Positions 16,984 to 27,006 of a stretch of DNA of 57,978 bases are shown one piece after another (position 1 is the first letter of the stretch; each line of letters begins with the position of its first letter). The stretch is from a virus: positions 1-57,978 of the IMG/VR virus record IMGVR_UViG_3300005253_000632. One strand, written 5' to 3'. A program made the translations under genes and the position numbers. Under the pieces are notes generated by a model. That model was not told where the DNA came from and searched no databases. It saw nothing but the letters and a program-made list of their open reading frames with translations.

Positions 16984-18625
16984 TGGCCCGCAAGCTCGGT
17001 GAAGCATTTGTAGCGATCAAAGCCGATATGTCCGACCTCAAGAAAGGGCTGGACGAGGCGGCTGCTGAGACAAAAAAGGCGGTCAGGACGATACTGCGCA
17101 GCCTGAACTTGGTGGAGCGGGCGCTTGGTGGCTTGATCAAGGTCGGGGCCGGGCTGTCCGTGGGGCTGACGCTCCCGATTGTGTTGGCTTCTCGCAGCTT
17201 TGTGCGTCTAGGCTCTGCCGCAAACGAGCTTGAAAACAGGTTCAGCATATCGTTCGGCAACATGACCGAGGAAATGAACGAATGGGCCAGTCGATTATCC
17301 GACGCCGTTGGCCGTAGCGCCATTGACACTAAGGATTTCGCCGCATCGTTCAATACGATGATTGGTCCGCTCAGGCTGGGCGCAGACGCAGCGTCAGCGA
17401 TGGCCAAAGAGCTTACCAAGCTAACATTCGACTTGGGCTCTATTGCAGATTTGACGCCCGAAGCGTCGTTCAGAAAACTGCAATCGGCCCTCGCGGGGCA
17501 GTTCCGGCCTCTTCAGAGATACGCCGAGTCAATGTCTGCGGCGGCAGTAAAGACGTTTGCGCTTGACAACGGCATTATAGCACTTGGCGAAACGATGAAC
17601 GAGACACAGAAACTTGTGGCTCGTTTTGGTCTTGTTACTGAAACGCTCAAGTTCGCGATGGGGGATGCAATCAGGACCGGCCAGGGCTGGCAGAACCAAT
17701 GGGAGCGGTTGCTAGGGCAGATCAAAGACATGTCCTCCGCGATGGGGCAAATCATGATACCAACGCTGCTGGCGTTGCTGCGCGTAATGAATGTAACCAT
17801 CATCCCCCTGGCGCTGTGGGTCGTCGAGTTCGTCAAGCTACATCCCCTGCTGGGAAACGTGGCCACCGCCGTCGCGCTTCTCGTCGCCGTGCTTGGGCCG
17901 CTTCTTATCATTTCCGCCGGACTGCTGCTAATCTACATTAAAATACGTTTTGCGTTTAAGGCGGCACAGATTACGTTGGGGCTCTTTGGTATCAAAGTCA
18001 AGGGCACCGCGCTCAGCGTGTTACTGTTCACCAAGGCTTTGGGGTTCGCAAGGATAGCAGGCGGGTGGCTCAGGGTAGAGTTCATTAGGATGAGAACTGC
18101 TTTGACTGCGCTTAGTGCCAGATTTAGGCTGGCATCAATCAGCTCGATTTCATTCGCGGCCATATGGACCGGGGCGGCGGGGGTCATCGCGGGTGCGGCT
18201 GCGCTTGTGGCTGGCGCGTTTCGCCTGATGTGGGCGGCGATCCTGGGTCCAGCGGGGTTAGCCATCATAGCCATTACGGCTTTGGCGTTCCTGATTGAGC
18301 ACTTGTTAGCCAAATCGGCAATGAAGGGCCTTGCCGAAGAAACGGACGCCCTCAACAAGGCGCTCAAGGCCTCAAGGGCGGAGCGGCGGGCGGCGCTGGG
18401 GACACGGGCGGCGGGGCCGGGTTTGGGCGCACCGTTAGTACGCCGGTTTTGGGCTTGCTTGCAGGCGGTGGCGAGGGCTTCTCTCGAATCTTCGCCGGAG
18501 CGGCCGGGGCAATAGGCATCAAACCGAAGGGTGACCAACTTGTCGCCGGGAAGCTCGATCGCACCAACGAACTCTTGGCCGAGATTGCGGGCAACGGCAT
18601 GTCTCCGGCATTGGTCCTCGCCTAA
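16983..18625 (+). CDS. Tape measure protein, frame-shifted near the C-terminus
   Basis: GTG start at 16983. The first 459 or so residues are in one frame: a coiled N-terminus (GEAFVAIKADMSDLKKGLDE), helices, and hydrophobic stretches near residues 270-310 and 380-430. That frame runs on to a stop at 18515 with Arg/Ala-rich, unconvincing residues. The natural end is in the -1 frame, open from 18299: a Gly-rich linker, then KPKGDQLVAGKLDRTNELLA and a stop at 18623-18625 that overlaps the next ATG. Full length would be near 547 residues, short for a tape measure. A lost base in a GC-rich run around 18361-18390 is the simplest cause; recoding is possible. Confidence 0.75.
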
Positions 18626-19572
18626 TGGCCATCACGGTTACAGAGCTCGTCCGCACCGGCCCTATCTCCTTGGACCAAAGCCAAGAGGTACGGGTCCGCG
18701 AGTTCAAGGTTGAAACTACCGATGCCGATGGGGACAACCTGTCGTTTGAGTCAGACGTCACATTCGCCGAGAACATTCCGCGAATCGGTGATCTGTGGTC
18801 CGCGCACGGCTACCAGGGCTCGGACGATCTCGAAGGCGAACTAACCCACGCCGAGCCGCGCGACATAGCCACAGAAGGCCAGCTCAGCGTCCACGGCGTT
18901 CGGGTAATCCGCTTGGCCGAATCAAGCTCGGGCGGCCTGAAAACGATTACATTCAAGGTAACGGTTCAATATGGAACCAAGAAGGTATTGTGGACCGCCC
19001 GTAAGCAAGCGGAAATCACGACCAAAACCGAGAAGATATTCTGGGATTTGGATGCAATTGAGGGGCCGCCGTTTCCGACCCCGCCGACCTACCTCGCGCA
19101 ATGTGCTACTTGGTCAAGCATCATTCAGCAGCCCTTGCCGCCGCAGTTTCCAAACTACGGCCATGAATCGGTAATCGAGAACGGCGAGGGAACCGACAAG
19201 CTCGCCCCGCAATTCGTGTTGAGCTTTCAGAAGCTCGTTTATGACCCCGACCTTGCCCAACAGCGAGAACTGTTTGACCTTGCAGCAACAACGAACGAAA
19301 CATCGGGCCAAGAAATCTTTATAGGCGAAAACCACTGGCTGTTCCTGGGCTCACAAGGCTCCGAAGTTAGGGATGACGTATTCGACTTGACCCTCAAGTT
19401 TGCCTATGACAAGTGGGATCACCGATACTTCACGTATACCACTGAGCAGGGTTCAACGTGGCCTGTGATTGCCGGAGCGGGGGCACAGGCTGTCCCGGCG
19501 TGCCGTAGCTACCGAATCTATCCTCGCACGGACTGGAATCCGATTGCAACAATACTTGGTATCACCCTGTAA
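18625..19572 (+). CDS. Putative distal tail protein
   Basis: 315 residues, overlapping the tape measure stop. Beta-rich: REFKVETTDADGDNLSFESD near the start, YGTKKVLWTARKQAEI in the middle, and a second half with repeated Trp/Tyr strands. Position just after the tape measure is that of distal tail/baseplate hub proteins. No specific family recognised, so the call rests on synteny. Confidence 0.6.
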   Translation: MAITVTELVRTGPISLDQSQEVRVREFKVETTDADGDNLSFESDVTFAENIPRIGDLWSAHGYQGSDDLEGELTHAEPRDIATEGQLSVHGVRVIRLAESSSGGLKTITFKVTVQYGTKKVLWTARKQAEITTKTEKIFWDLDAIEGPPFPTPPTYLAQCATWSSIIQQPLPPQFPNYGHESVIENGEGTDKLAPQFVLSFQKLVYDPDLAQQRELFDLAATTNETSGQEIFIGENHWLFLGSQGSEVRDDVFDLTLKFAYDKWDHRYFTYTTEQGSTWPVIAGAGAQAVPACRSYRIYPRTDWNPIATILGITL

Positions 19573-22338
19573 ATGCCTCAACGATTGCCACGTTTCGAGA
19601 AGGGTCAAGCCCTCTCCCACCGCGATCTCAACGCGCTGTCTGAAGCGATCACAGAGCAAGAGCGCGGCGACTTCCAACGCGCCAAGCGTCGCAGGGCTCC
19701 GGATTATGTGTGCAAGATTGTGGCTTTCGGGCCGGGGGGCGAGCCCGACTTCCGTGACTCGCGATACTGGGTCCGCCAAGTGCGGCTCCAGACTACGCTT
19801 CCGCCCGGCCCTGTCCCGTCCGGGATGCAAGAGATCGCATTCGGCACAAGCACGCCGATATGGGCCGAAGCGATCAACTTGTCTGAGGCGATTGGCGGCA
19901 CACATTCGTTGCCGCCCGGTACAATCGTCCGCATTTTCGAGGCCCGCGACTGGGCAGGCCAGACGCACTTCGTCTTCACGATCCAAGCCGGGGTAACGGG
20001 TGCCTGTTGCTTGCCACCGGGACACAAGGACGGACCCTGTGCCGACAACTGGCCAGAAAGCAAGTGTGATGATGAGGATGGCGAATGGGTTGGGCCGAAC
20101 ACCACGTGCGATCCCGATCCGTGCAAAGGCGCCTGCTGCCTCGGGGCAAATAACGCGACTTGTGTCCCGAATCAGACACAGGCTGATTGCGAGGTTGAAG
20201 GCGGGATCTTCGTTGGCGTCGGCACGGGCTGTGTACCCGACCCGTGTGAAACAACGCCCGGAGCGTGCTGTTTCGGCGAGAGTTGCGTACGCGACCAAAC
20301 CCAGGCCGAATGCCAGGGCGAGGGCGGCGTGTGGCAAGGGCCGGGCGTGCCCTGTGACCCCAATCCCTGCCTCGATCCTGATCCTGAACCCGGTGGGGCC
20401 TGTTGCGTTGGCGAGGTATGCCACCCGAACGAGACCGAAGAGAGCTGCTGCCTGCGCGGCGGCGAATGGCAAGGCCCGGCCGTACCGTGCTTTCCCAACC
20501 CGTGCGGCGAAACGGCCGGCTCTTGCTGTACCGGCCCGAACTTCAATACCTGCGTGCCCAATGTCACGCGGGGCAAGTGTTGCGTATTCAACGGCGGGGT
20601 CGGCCACTGGAATGGTCCGGGTTCAACCTGCGGACCGCCCGATCCATGCAATATACCGCCGACGGTGGGAGCGTGCTGCTGCGGTACCACATTCCCGCAG
20701 ACCTGTACGCCCAACCAAACTAGCGAACAATGCCTGGGCGAATCAGATTGCCAATGGTATCCGGGCGAGCCGTGTACGCCACCGCAGTGCCTCGGCGAGC
20801 CGCCCACGGTCGGCGCCTGCTGTGAGCCCGGTTCATTGCCGCAGGCTTGTCACGAAGACTGGACGCAGGTTCAATGTGCGGCAATCGACGGTAGATGGTT
20901 CCCCGGACAGCCCTGCACGCCGCCCGAATGCGAGGGCGAGCCGCCCGAGACGGGAGCTTGCTGCCCGTCGCCCGGCAACGTGCCTTGCATTATAAGTACA
21001 GAAGCGGATTGCGACGGCGGCTACTTAGGCGACGGCACCAATTGCGGGCCGCCCGATCCATGCATTGATCCCACTTCCGGTATCTGTTGCATCGGCCCTG
21101 CGCCACCGGGTGGCCAAGAAACTTGCGTCGAGGCTGATAACGAGGCTTCGTGTATCGGCCAAGACGGTACCTGGCATCCCGGCATTCCCAATTGTGGGCC
21201 GCCGAATCCATGTCCGTCCGCACCCGCGCTTGAGGCGTGTTGTATGACGGGCAGCGGGGCGCCCGGCCAACCGGAAGATTGCTTCGAGTTCACGCCGCAA
21301 GATTGCGAGTTGTTTGATGGTGTCCCGCAGGGACCCGGAAGTACATGCACGCCCAATCTATGTCCGATCCATCCCTTCCACGGCGCGTGTTGCTTCCCTG
21401 AGCCGGTGCCGCCACCGGGCGATCAGCAACAATGCGTAGATGACATTCACGAGCTCGAATGCATTGCCGGCGGTGGAGTGTGGCAGGGCGACAACACAGA
21501 CTGTTTCCCAAACCCGTGTCCATCGACACCGATCGGCGCATGTTGTTTCGGGCAAGAATGCGTCTCGAATCTGACTGAGGAGCAATGCCTGAAACAAGAT
21601 GGGAGATGGATAGGCAACCCGGGAGGCCTGCGAGATCCATGCGATCCGAATCCATGCCCCACAATAGAGCCTACTCCGGGTGCCTGTTGTGCGCCGCCGA
21701 GCATTACGCCGGCGCCGGACATTTGCATTGATAATCTGAGCCGCGAGGAATGCGAGCACGGCGAGCAGGGCACCTGGCAAGGGCCGGGCAGCGTTTGTGC
21801 CATGATCGACTGCAATGAGACCGGGGCCTGTTGCTTCCCATCCGGCTCCTGTATCGACGACCAGACGGAGAGCGACTGCATCGGAGAAGGCGGTCAATGG
21901 ATGGGGCCGGGCACGCTGTGTGCTGAGGTTGTATGCGGCGGAGAGGCCATTGACTGCTGCTTGCCGGATTGCACTTGTCAGATGGTCGGCGACGATGCTG
22001 CCTGCCTTGACCTCGGCGGTGAGCCGCATCCCATTGGCTTCTGTGCTGCCAATATGTGCTGTGTAGCCTGTTGCCGATTTATTCAGCAAGATTGTGTCGA
22101 TGCTCGAACATGTTTTGATTGCGAACAGGACGGATATGCGTGCCTCGGTGAAGGCACGAGCTGCGCAACCCATGAAAACGACTGCGAAATCTGCTGCTGC
22201 TTGGGTGAGACCAATGGCGAACCCTGCGGGCCGATCGTGTGTCCGCAAATAGATTGCGCCTGTACTGGCAGGACATCGCTCGACTGCAACAAGCTCGGAG
22301 GCGTCATCTCCGTCGTCAATTGCTGTATCCTGCCCTGA
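19573..22338 (+). CDS. Cys-rich repeat tail protein
   Basis: 921 residues, starting one base after the previous stop. Residues 1-140 are a head domain without cysteines except one (QRLPRFEKGQALSHRDLNAL, then VRQVRLQTTLPPG). From residue 141 on there are about 17 repeats of 36-48 residues: GACC, a variable loop with Cys, T-x3-C, GG-x-W-x-G-x-G, C, then PNPC. Each has about six cysteines that could pair as disulfides. Such repeats are known to me from secreted planctomycete proteins. Here it lies where tail fibre or receptor-binding genes belong, so it may be an extended, disulfide-stabilised tail appendage. Function is inferred. Confidence 0.75.
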   Translation: MPQRLPRFEKGQALSHRDLNALSEAITEQERGDFQRAKRRRAPDYVCKIVAFGPGGEPDFRDSRYWVRQVRLQTTLPPGPVPSGMQEIAFGTSTPIWAEAINLSEAIGGTHSLPPGTIVRIFEARDWAGQTHFVFTIQAGVTGACCLPPGHKDGPCADNWPESKCDDEDGEWVGPNTTCDPDPCKGACCLGANNATCVPNQTQADCEVEGGIFVGVGTGCVPDPCETTPGACCFGESCVRDQTQAECQGEGGVWQGPGVPCDPNPCLDPDPEPGGACCVGEVCHPNETEESCCLRGGEWQGPAVPCFPNPCGETAGSCCTGPNFNTCVPNVTRGKCCVFNGGVGHWNGPGSTCGPPDPCNIPPTVGACCCGTTFPQTCTPNQTSEQCLGESDCQWYPGEPCTPPQCLGEPPTVGACCEPGSLPQACHEDWTQVQCAAIDGRWFPGQPCTPPECEGEPPETGACCPSPGNVPCIISTEADCDGGYLGDGTNCGPPDPCIDPTSGICCIGPAPPGGQETCVEADNEASCIGQDGTWHPGIPNCGPPNPCPSAPALEACCMTGSGAPGQPEDCFEFTPQDCELFDGVPQGPGSTCTPNLCPIHPFHGACCFPEPVPPPGDQQQCVDDIHELECIAGGGVWQGDNTDCFPNPCPSTPIGACCFGQECVSNLTEEQCLKQDGRWIGNPGGLRDPCDPNPCPTIEPTPGACCAPPSITPAPDICIDNLSREECEHGEQGTWQGPGSVCAMIDCNETGACCFPSGSCIDDQTESDCIGEGGQWMGPGTLCAEVVCGGEAIDCCLPDCTCQMVGDDAACLDLGGEPHPIGFCAANMCCVACCRFIQQDCVDARTCFDCEQDGYACLGEGTSCATHENDCEICCCLGETNGEPCGPIVCPQIDCACTGRTSLDCNKLGGVISVVNCCILP

Positions 22339-22355
22339 CCCCAGAAAGGAATCCC

Positions 22356-22940
22356 ATGTTCACCCTCAAGCAAACCCAGTCATTTCTGCGCGCCGTGCTC
22401 AGCGGCCGGGACAAGACGCTGCAAGCAGAACGCGATGCCGTATGCGACGGCTGCGATCAGTACATCGAGCGGCCCGCGAAAAACATCTGGGGCAAGCTCA
22501 AGATGCAGGGCTTCTGCAAAGCCTGTGGCTGCGGAGCGCGGTCGATGGCCGACATGAAGGGCGGCAAGAACGCCTTCCGAGACATGAAGTGCCCAATGGC
22601 CCGATGGCCGGGCGACGCAGAGAGCATGGGCCTGACACTTAAAGAGGTCAACCTGCTGTTCGGAGCCAAGGACCGGCTCGAATACAACATGGCGTCGGTG
22701 CAGAATCTCATCGACAAACAAAAGCCAATGGACCCGGCGCTGCAGGCCATGATCTTCGGCCAGCCGCTGGCAGGAAAAGCCGCGGCGGGCGTGGCGGATG
22801 CAAGCAGGCCGCAGGCCTTGCCCGCCAAACAATGCCGCCGCCCTACTCCTTGCAAGAGCCGGTCGCCGAAGCCTAAGCCATTGCGCGATCCACAGGACGC
22901 GCTGGCCAACGCGCAACACGAAAACCTCGCAAGCGCCTAA
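22356..22940 (+). CDS. Hypothetical protein with zinc-finger-like cluster
   Basis: 194 residues from ATG 22356 behind AGAAAGGA. Residues 28-60 contain CDGCDQY and CKACGCGA separated by about 18 residues, a likely zinc site. A further Cys lies in DMKCPMARWPGD. The C-terminal 45 residues are Pro/Lys/Arg-rich. Such short Cys-cluster proteins occur in tail operons but I recognise no family. Confidence 0.6.
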   Translation: MFTLKQTQSFLRAVLSGRDKTLQAERDAVCDGCDQYIERPAKNIWGKLKMQGFCKACGCGARSMADMKGGKNAFRDMKCPMARWPGDAESMGLTLKEVNLLFGAKDRLEYNMASVQNLIDKQKPMDPALQAMIFGQPLAGKAAAGVADASRPQALPAKQCRRPTPCKSRSPKPKPLRDPQDALANAQHENLASA

Positions 22941-22970
22941 ACACCAACACAACACCCTGGGGAGGGAATC

Positions 22971-23873
22971 ATGGCCGATACATTTTGGGATAATAACGCC
23001 GGGGCTGGCGACAACACTTGGGATGGCGCAGTAAGTCAATGGAGCACGGGCGCCTTCCCGGTTACTGGCGACGATGCCCTGTTCACCGACGTGCGCTCGT
23101 CTGCAAATCTGAATGGCACCACGGTGATCGAGGCTACCTGGCCCGACAACATTTTCTTCAATCGCTACTCGGGCAATGTGGGATCGACCGGCACACACTT
23201 GATCCTGGACGATGCGGCCGGCAGCGAGACGCTTGACGAGCTGCGCATCGAGAACTGCACCGGCAAGTTTTTCATCGACTTCAATGAGGCGGCGGGTGAC
23301 AACGTAGTCACCGACACCTTTGTGAACGTGTCGGGGCAAGCGCCCGATCAAATCAACTTGGGCGGCGCGGCCGCTTTCACGAATGTCCACCTACTTCGAG
23401 GTAGAACCAACCTCGGGCAAACAGGTGTCATCACCGACCTGTGGGTAGCGCACAGCACGACACCTCGCGACGTTCATGCCGACATTTCGTCGGGCACCAC
23501 GGTCACAAATGTTCGCCAGGGCGGCGGGCGGGTTACGTGTGCGTCAGCCCAAGCCATCACGCTATGGATGCAGCAGGGCGGCACAACGCTGCTCACCGGC
23601 AGCAACACGATCACCGACTATTACGTGATGTCCGGCAACCTGCGAATCGACGGTAGCGGCACAGTGCTGGTCATCAGCAATCTTTACGTCAAATCCGGCA
23701 TGGTCGATCTGACCAGAACGGGGAACCTGCGCACGCTCACCAATATCTATGTCTGGCCGGGTGCGACGATTGACATGCGCGGCGTCGAGCCGTTCATCAC
23801 GAACACGAAGAGAGTTCAATACGGCACCGGCAAGTTTCTCGGCAATCTTCAGCCCACGCAGACCTTCGCATAA
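22971..23873 (+). CDS. Putative beta-helical tail fibre protein
   Basis: 300 residues. Begins ADTFWDNNAGAGDNTWDG, a start common in phage and bacterial surface proteins, and continues with regular short strands at about 20-residue spacing (ITDYYVMSGNLRI, VLVISNLYVKSG, LTNIYVWPGATI), as in a right-handed beta-helix. Probably part of the receptor-binding or glycan-cleaving apparatus; no catalytic residues can be named. Confidence 0.65.
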   Translation: MADTFWDNNAGAGDNTWDGAVSQWSTGAFPVTGDDALFTDVRSSANLNGTTVIEATWPDNIFFNRYSGNVGSTGTHLILDDAAGSETLDELRIENCTGKFFIDFNEAAGDNVVTDTFVNVSGQAPDQINLGGAAAFTNVHLLRGRTNLGQTGVITDLWVAHSTTPRDVHADISSGTTVTNVRQGGGRVTCASAQAITLWMQQGGTTLLTGSNTITDYYVMSGNLRIDGSGTVLVISNLYVKSGMVDLTRTGNLRTLTNIYVWPGATIDMRGVEPFITNTKRVQYGTGKFLGNLQPTQTFA

Positions 23874-24205
23874 TGCCTTCACCAACCGATCCAGGTTTTC
23901 AGAAACGAGTCACTGTGTCCGAAGCGGGCAGGCCGAAACAGCTTGCGCCGGACGGGACACCGGCTGGCGTGTTTCGTGTTGTGGCGCTGAGCACCAATAC
24001 GGACAAGATCGGTCTGGGCGGTGAGCCGGACTGGTCGCTCGCCGATGACCGCCGCCTAGTTGACGGACCTATCTCGGCAGCCGCGACGCAAAATGTGCCG
24101 CTCTATGACCCGGGCTACGGCCGGACCATACGCGGCGATCTCAGTAAGTGGTGGGTAGACGTGCGAGTCGCTAACGAAGGCGTGTGCTGGGTTCGGATTG
24201 AATAA
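23873..24205 (+). CDS. Small tail-associated protein
   Basis: 110 residues, overlapping the previous stop (TAATG). Rich in Pro, Asp and Gly with VFRVVALSTNTDKIGLGG and a C-terminal WWVDVRVANEGVCWVRIE. It reads like a small beta domain that attaches to or decorates a fibre. No family recognised. Confidence 0.55.
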   Translation: MPSPTDPGFQKRVTVSEAGRPKQLAPDGTPAGVFRVVALSTNTDKIGLGGEPDWSLADDRRLVDGPISAAATQNVPLYDPGYGRTIRGDLSKWWVDVRVANEGVCWVRIE

Positions 24206-24214
24206 GGGGAGATA

Positions 24215-26281
24215 ATGGCAAAACACATGCAGGAAGAACTGACACCTCTCAATCCGATCAAGATTCAGGGCGATACCATCGGCCTAGACGAGCGGATCGT
24301 CAACCTGCTCAAGTTCTTTAACGGGACATTCTTGGAGTTCTTTGATGCGCTGGTGACCAGCGACGGCGCCACGGTCACTATGTCGCTTGAGAAATCGGGC
24401 GGCGGCGATCTGACCACCGTATTCAGCGACAGGCACCGCAACTTTGATTGCACGCCCGCCGCCACGATTGCGCTGACTCCGGGAACCGATGAAGCCCCGC
24501 AACTCAATTATGTATACATCCTGCAATCTGCGCCGGCTGTGCTGGTCAAGAGCATAAGCGATTGGCCGTCCGCAGAGCACATTCGGGTGGGTATATTCTT
24601 TGTTCCCACGGCAGGGCTGGTCAACACGGGCGCGGCGGGGAACAATTTCCTCCTAATCAACCAAAACATAAATGAGGAGGCCGCGACTGCTGACGGGCAA
24701 GGGCACTTGACACACATCATGGACAGGTTGCGACACGGCGGTGGCATGGGAGGGCTATGGCACACCGGGTGTTTGGGCACAGCCACACAAGACGGTAATG
24801 ATCTTTGGGTTGATATTGCGGCCGGAACCGTAGCACAAGTTCATCATCACGATTTCCCGGCGCTTGATTCTGACACTGCGGGTGCAGGCGATCCGATTGT
24901 CGTAGTCAATGACCCCGACGCAGCCTACGCCATCATCAATAGCCTGAACGCGATTACGAAGCTGTCTACTGGCGTCGCAATCGGGAACAACAAATTTGTG
25001 AAGTTTGTGCTCTCTGCTGTCGCGAACAAGACGGGTGCGGTTAGTCCGATGCTCCTGAAGCTGCCGGGCGGCCTATACAACACGGCCGCCGACGCAGCCA
25101 CAGACGTTGAGGGTTATGCCGACTTCTCAATTCCTGATGAATTTCTCATACAGTCGTCCACGGGTTTTCTCATTGCGTCATTCGTATGCAAGCACACGGC
25201 CACTGGGATGGAGCTTCAGTCTACGGTAGACCTGCGCGGCCAGACCCCTACATCACTGAGTATCGGCGGCTCCATTGCCGGCGGCGGCAACGTGACGGCT
25301 GCGGCGAACCTGACTGATAACGCCCTCATTCGCGGCGACGGCGGGGCCAAGGGCATCCAGGACAGCGGCTGGCTGCTGGACGATAGCGATAATATGCTGA
25401 TCCCGGCTGGAGGCAGTATTGCTTTTACGGACGTCAGTACCTCCATTTCTGCGGTCACCGGGAATCTCAATTCGTTGGTCGCCGGGGGAAATAGTTTCAT
25501 TTGGGGAATCGGGTTCACTGACGAGTTAATACTGTTTGAGAATCGCCTGGAGTTCAAGCAGGTTTTCCAGGACGTTGGATTTGGATGGGCAACCGCTTCT
25601 GAGCTTGACGTAGAAATCGACGGCGTACCCCAAGTCACCTTCACCGATGGCACGTTCGAGCCGGTGACGACGAACGATATCGACATCGGCTCGCTAACGG
25701 TGCTGTTCAAAGATGGGCACCTCGCTGGCTCGCTGTTTTTCCGCGATGCCGCCATTCACATTTCTTCGGACAACGACGGCGATCTTGACCTTGAGGCTGA
25801 CGTAAGCATCGACTTCGAGATCGGCGGCACGGAGGAAATGACGCTGACCAGTGCCGGCCTTGACGTGACGAACCTTTGTAAAGCAGAGACCTTTGAAAGC
25901 GACGTGGCGGGTGGCACGGCTCCGATCGTGGTCGCAAGCACCACAGTGGTTCCGAACCTCAATGTTGACCAAGTGGACGGCAAGGATTCGACGGACCTGG
26001 TGCTCGTTGACGGCTCGCAGCCGCTGACCGCCGATTGGGATGCGGGGGCGTTCAGCATTCGGGCGGGGGGCTTCCGCGTAGACGGCGATGGGGGCACCGA
26101 GGCGGGCACGATAACTTTCACAAATGTTGAAGCTAATGCAGGAACGGGGGGAGTTCCTACGTTTGCGGCGGGCGTACAAATAGCCACGGGCAAAGAGGCT
26201 TCGCCTGCCGGAGCGGCCCCAACAGATTGGCTGAAAATTCGCACGCCGGCCGGCGCGAAGTGGTTGTTACTGTGGACCTAA
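24215..26281 (+). CDS. Large tail fibre protein
   Basis: 688 residues. N-terminal 160 residues resemble a fibre base (IGLDERIVNLLKFFNG). A His-rich segment HHHDF at about 210 follows. The second half is repetitive and Asp/Gly/Thr-rich (NLTDNALIRGDGGAKGIQDS, DGDLDLEADVSIDFEIGG), as in trimeric fibres read out after a phage collar. The end LKIRTPAGAKWLLLWT is typical of a fibre tip strand. Likely receptor binding. Confidence 0.7.
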   Translation: MAKHMQEELTPLNPIKIQGDTIGLDERIVNLLKFFNGTFLEFFDALVTSDGATVTMSLEKSGGGDLTTVFSDRHRNFDCTPAATIALTPGTDEAPQLNYVYILQSAPAVLVKSISDWPSAEHIRVGIFFVPTAGLVNTGAAGNNFLLINQNINEEAATADGQGHLTHIMDRLRHGGGMGGLWHTGCLGTATQDGNDLWVDIAAGTVAQVHHHDFPALDSDTAGAGDPIVVVNDPDAAYAIINSLNAITKLSTGVAIGNNKFVKFVLSAVANKTGAVSPMLLKLPGGLYNTAADAATDVEGYADFSIPDEFLIQSSTGFLIASFVCKHTATGMELQSTVDLRGQTPTSLSIGGSIAGGGNVTAAANLTDNALIRGDGGAKGIQDSGWLLDDSDNMLIPAGGSIAFTDVSTSISAVTGNLNSLVAGGNSFIWGIGFTDELILFENRLEFKQVFQDVGFGWATASELDVEIDGVPQVTFTDGTFEPVTTNDIDIGSLTVLFKDGHLAGSLFFRDAAIHISSDNDGDLDLEADVSIDFEIGGTEEMTLTSAGLDVTNLCKAETFESDVAGGTAPIVVASTTVVPNLNVDQVDGKDSTDLVLVDGSQPLTADWDAGAFSIRAGGFRVDGDGGTEAGTITFTNVEANAGTGGVPTFAAGVQIATGKEASPAGAAPTDWLKIRTPAGAKWLLLWT

Positions 26282-26505
26282 AGAGAACCGGCAAGTGCTG
26301 CCACAACGGCGCCTGCTGCAAATGGGAAACGGCCAAGGGGCTGGAGATGTTCAAAGACAGGCGAGACGAAAAACGCGAGTGGTGCCCGCACTATGACCCG
26401 ACAGTGAAGGTGAACCATTGTACGATTTACGATGACCGACCCGAAGGATGCCGAATGTTCCCCCGCGTGGCCGCGCACCTACTCCCCGGCTGCGGATTCC
26501 ACTGA
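26272..26505 (+). CDS. YkgJ-like metal-binding protein
   Basis: 77 residues from GTG 26272, overlapping the fibre gene by 10 bp. Cysteines CCHNGACC near the start, WCPHYD, and then CTIYDDRPEGCRMFP match the layout of the YkgJ/CxxCxxCC family, whose members are thought to chelate Zn or Fe-S, with the Cys-x-Y-x2-R-P-x2-C-R segment conserved. Shorter than chromosomal relatives. Role in the phage unknown. Confidence 0.6.
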   Translation: MDLKRTGKCCHNGACCKWETAKGLEMFKDRRDEKREWCPHYDPTVKVNHCTIYDDRPEGCRMFPRVAAHLLPGCGFH

Positions 26506-26542
26506 TTACTGATTACCGACTACCGACTACTGGAGCCCCCCA

Positions 26543-26716
26543 ATGACACCCGATCAAGCAATCGAATTGTTGTACTCAGCGAGCACGCTGGCCAAGCTGA
26601 CAAAAGAAGATCACGTCAAATGTGAACAGGCCAGAGCGACGCTGCTCAACGCGCTGCGCACGCCGGACCAGGCCGACCAAAAGGAGCTACGAATTGTGCC
26701 CCCCGACGAAAGCTAA
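26543..26716 (+). CDS. Small helical protein
   Basis: 57 residues, MTPDQAIELLYSAS..., charged and helical, without Cys pair or membrane segment. Upstream of it (26502-26532) lies a short GATTAC/GACTAC repeat stretch. Its end overlaps the TTG start of the next gene by 23 bp in another frame. Confidence 0.5.
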   Translation: MTPDQAIELLYSASTLAKLTKEDHVKCEQARATLLNALRTPDQADQKELRIVPPDES

Positions 26717-26897
26717 CGCCGCTGCCTGGCTCCCGATCATCCTAGCGTTCGGCGGCATCATTGCGTGGGGCGCGCAGACCAACAACAAAGTGGAGCGGCT
26801 GGAAACCGACATGGCCGCAGTGGCCAACGCTCTGCCCGAAATACAGGAATCGCTTACTCGAATCGAAACCGTTTTAGACATCAGGAGAACACCATGA
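26694..26897 (+). CDS. Small membrane protein with coiled coil
   Basis: 67 residues from TTG 26694, supported by AAGGAG seven nt upstream. N-terminal membrane segment (WLPIILAFGGIIAWGA) followed by a heptad-like helix NNKVERLETDMAAVANALPE. This layout resembles inner-membrane spanins and small holins, and the next gene overlaps by ATGA. A lysis role is possible but unproven. Confidence 0.5.
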   Translation: MCPPTKANAAAWLPIILAFGGIIAWGAQTNNKVERLETDMAAVANALPEIQESLTRIETVLDIRRTP

Positions 26898-26992
26898 GCA
26901 CAGAGAAACTGATCGCACTTGCATTGAGCCTGTTGGGGCCGGCGTTGGCAGCAGCGGGATGCAGTATGGACCTACCGAACCTTCTACTTTGA
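26894..26992 (+). CDS. Tiny hydrophobic peptide
   Basis: 32 residues: one hydrophobic stretch ending LAAAGC and a short polar tail. The Cys is placed like a lipoprotein Cys although position -3 is not ideal (Ala). Overlaps the preceding gene by 4 bp, so the pair may be made together. Function unknown. Confidence 0.45.
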   Translation: MSTEKLIALALSLLGPALAAAGCSMDLPNLLL

Positions 26993-27006
26993 AAGGAGCA
27001 TGAGCA

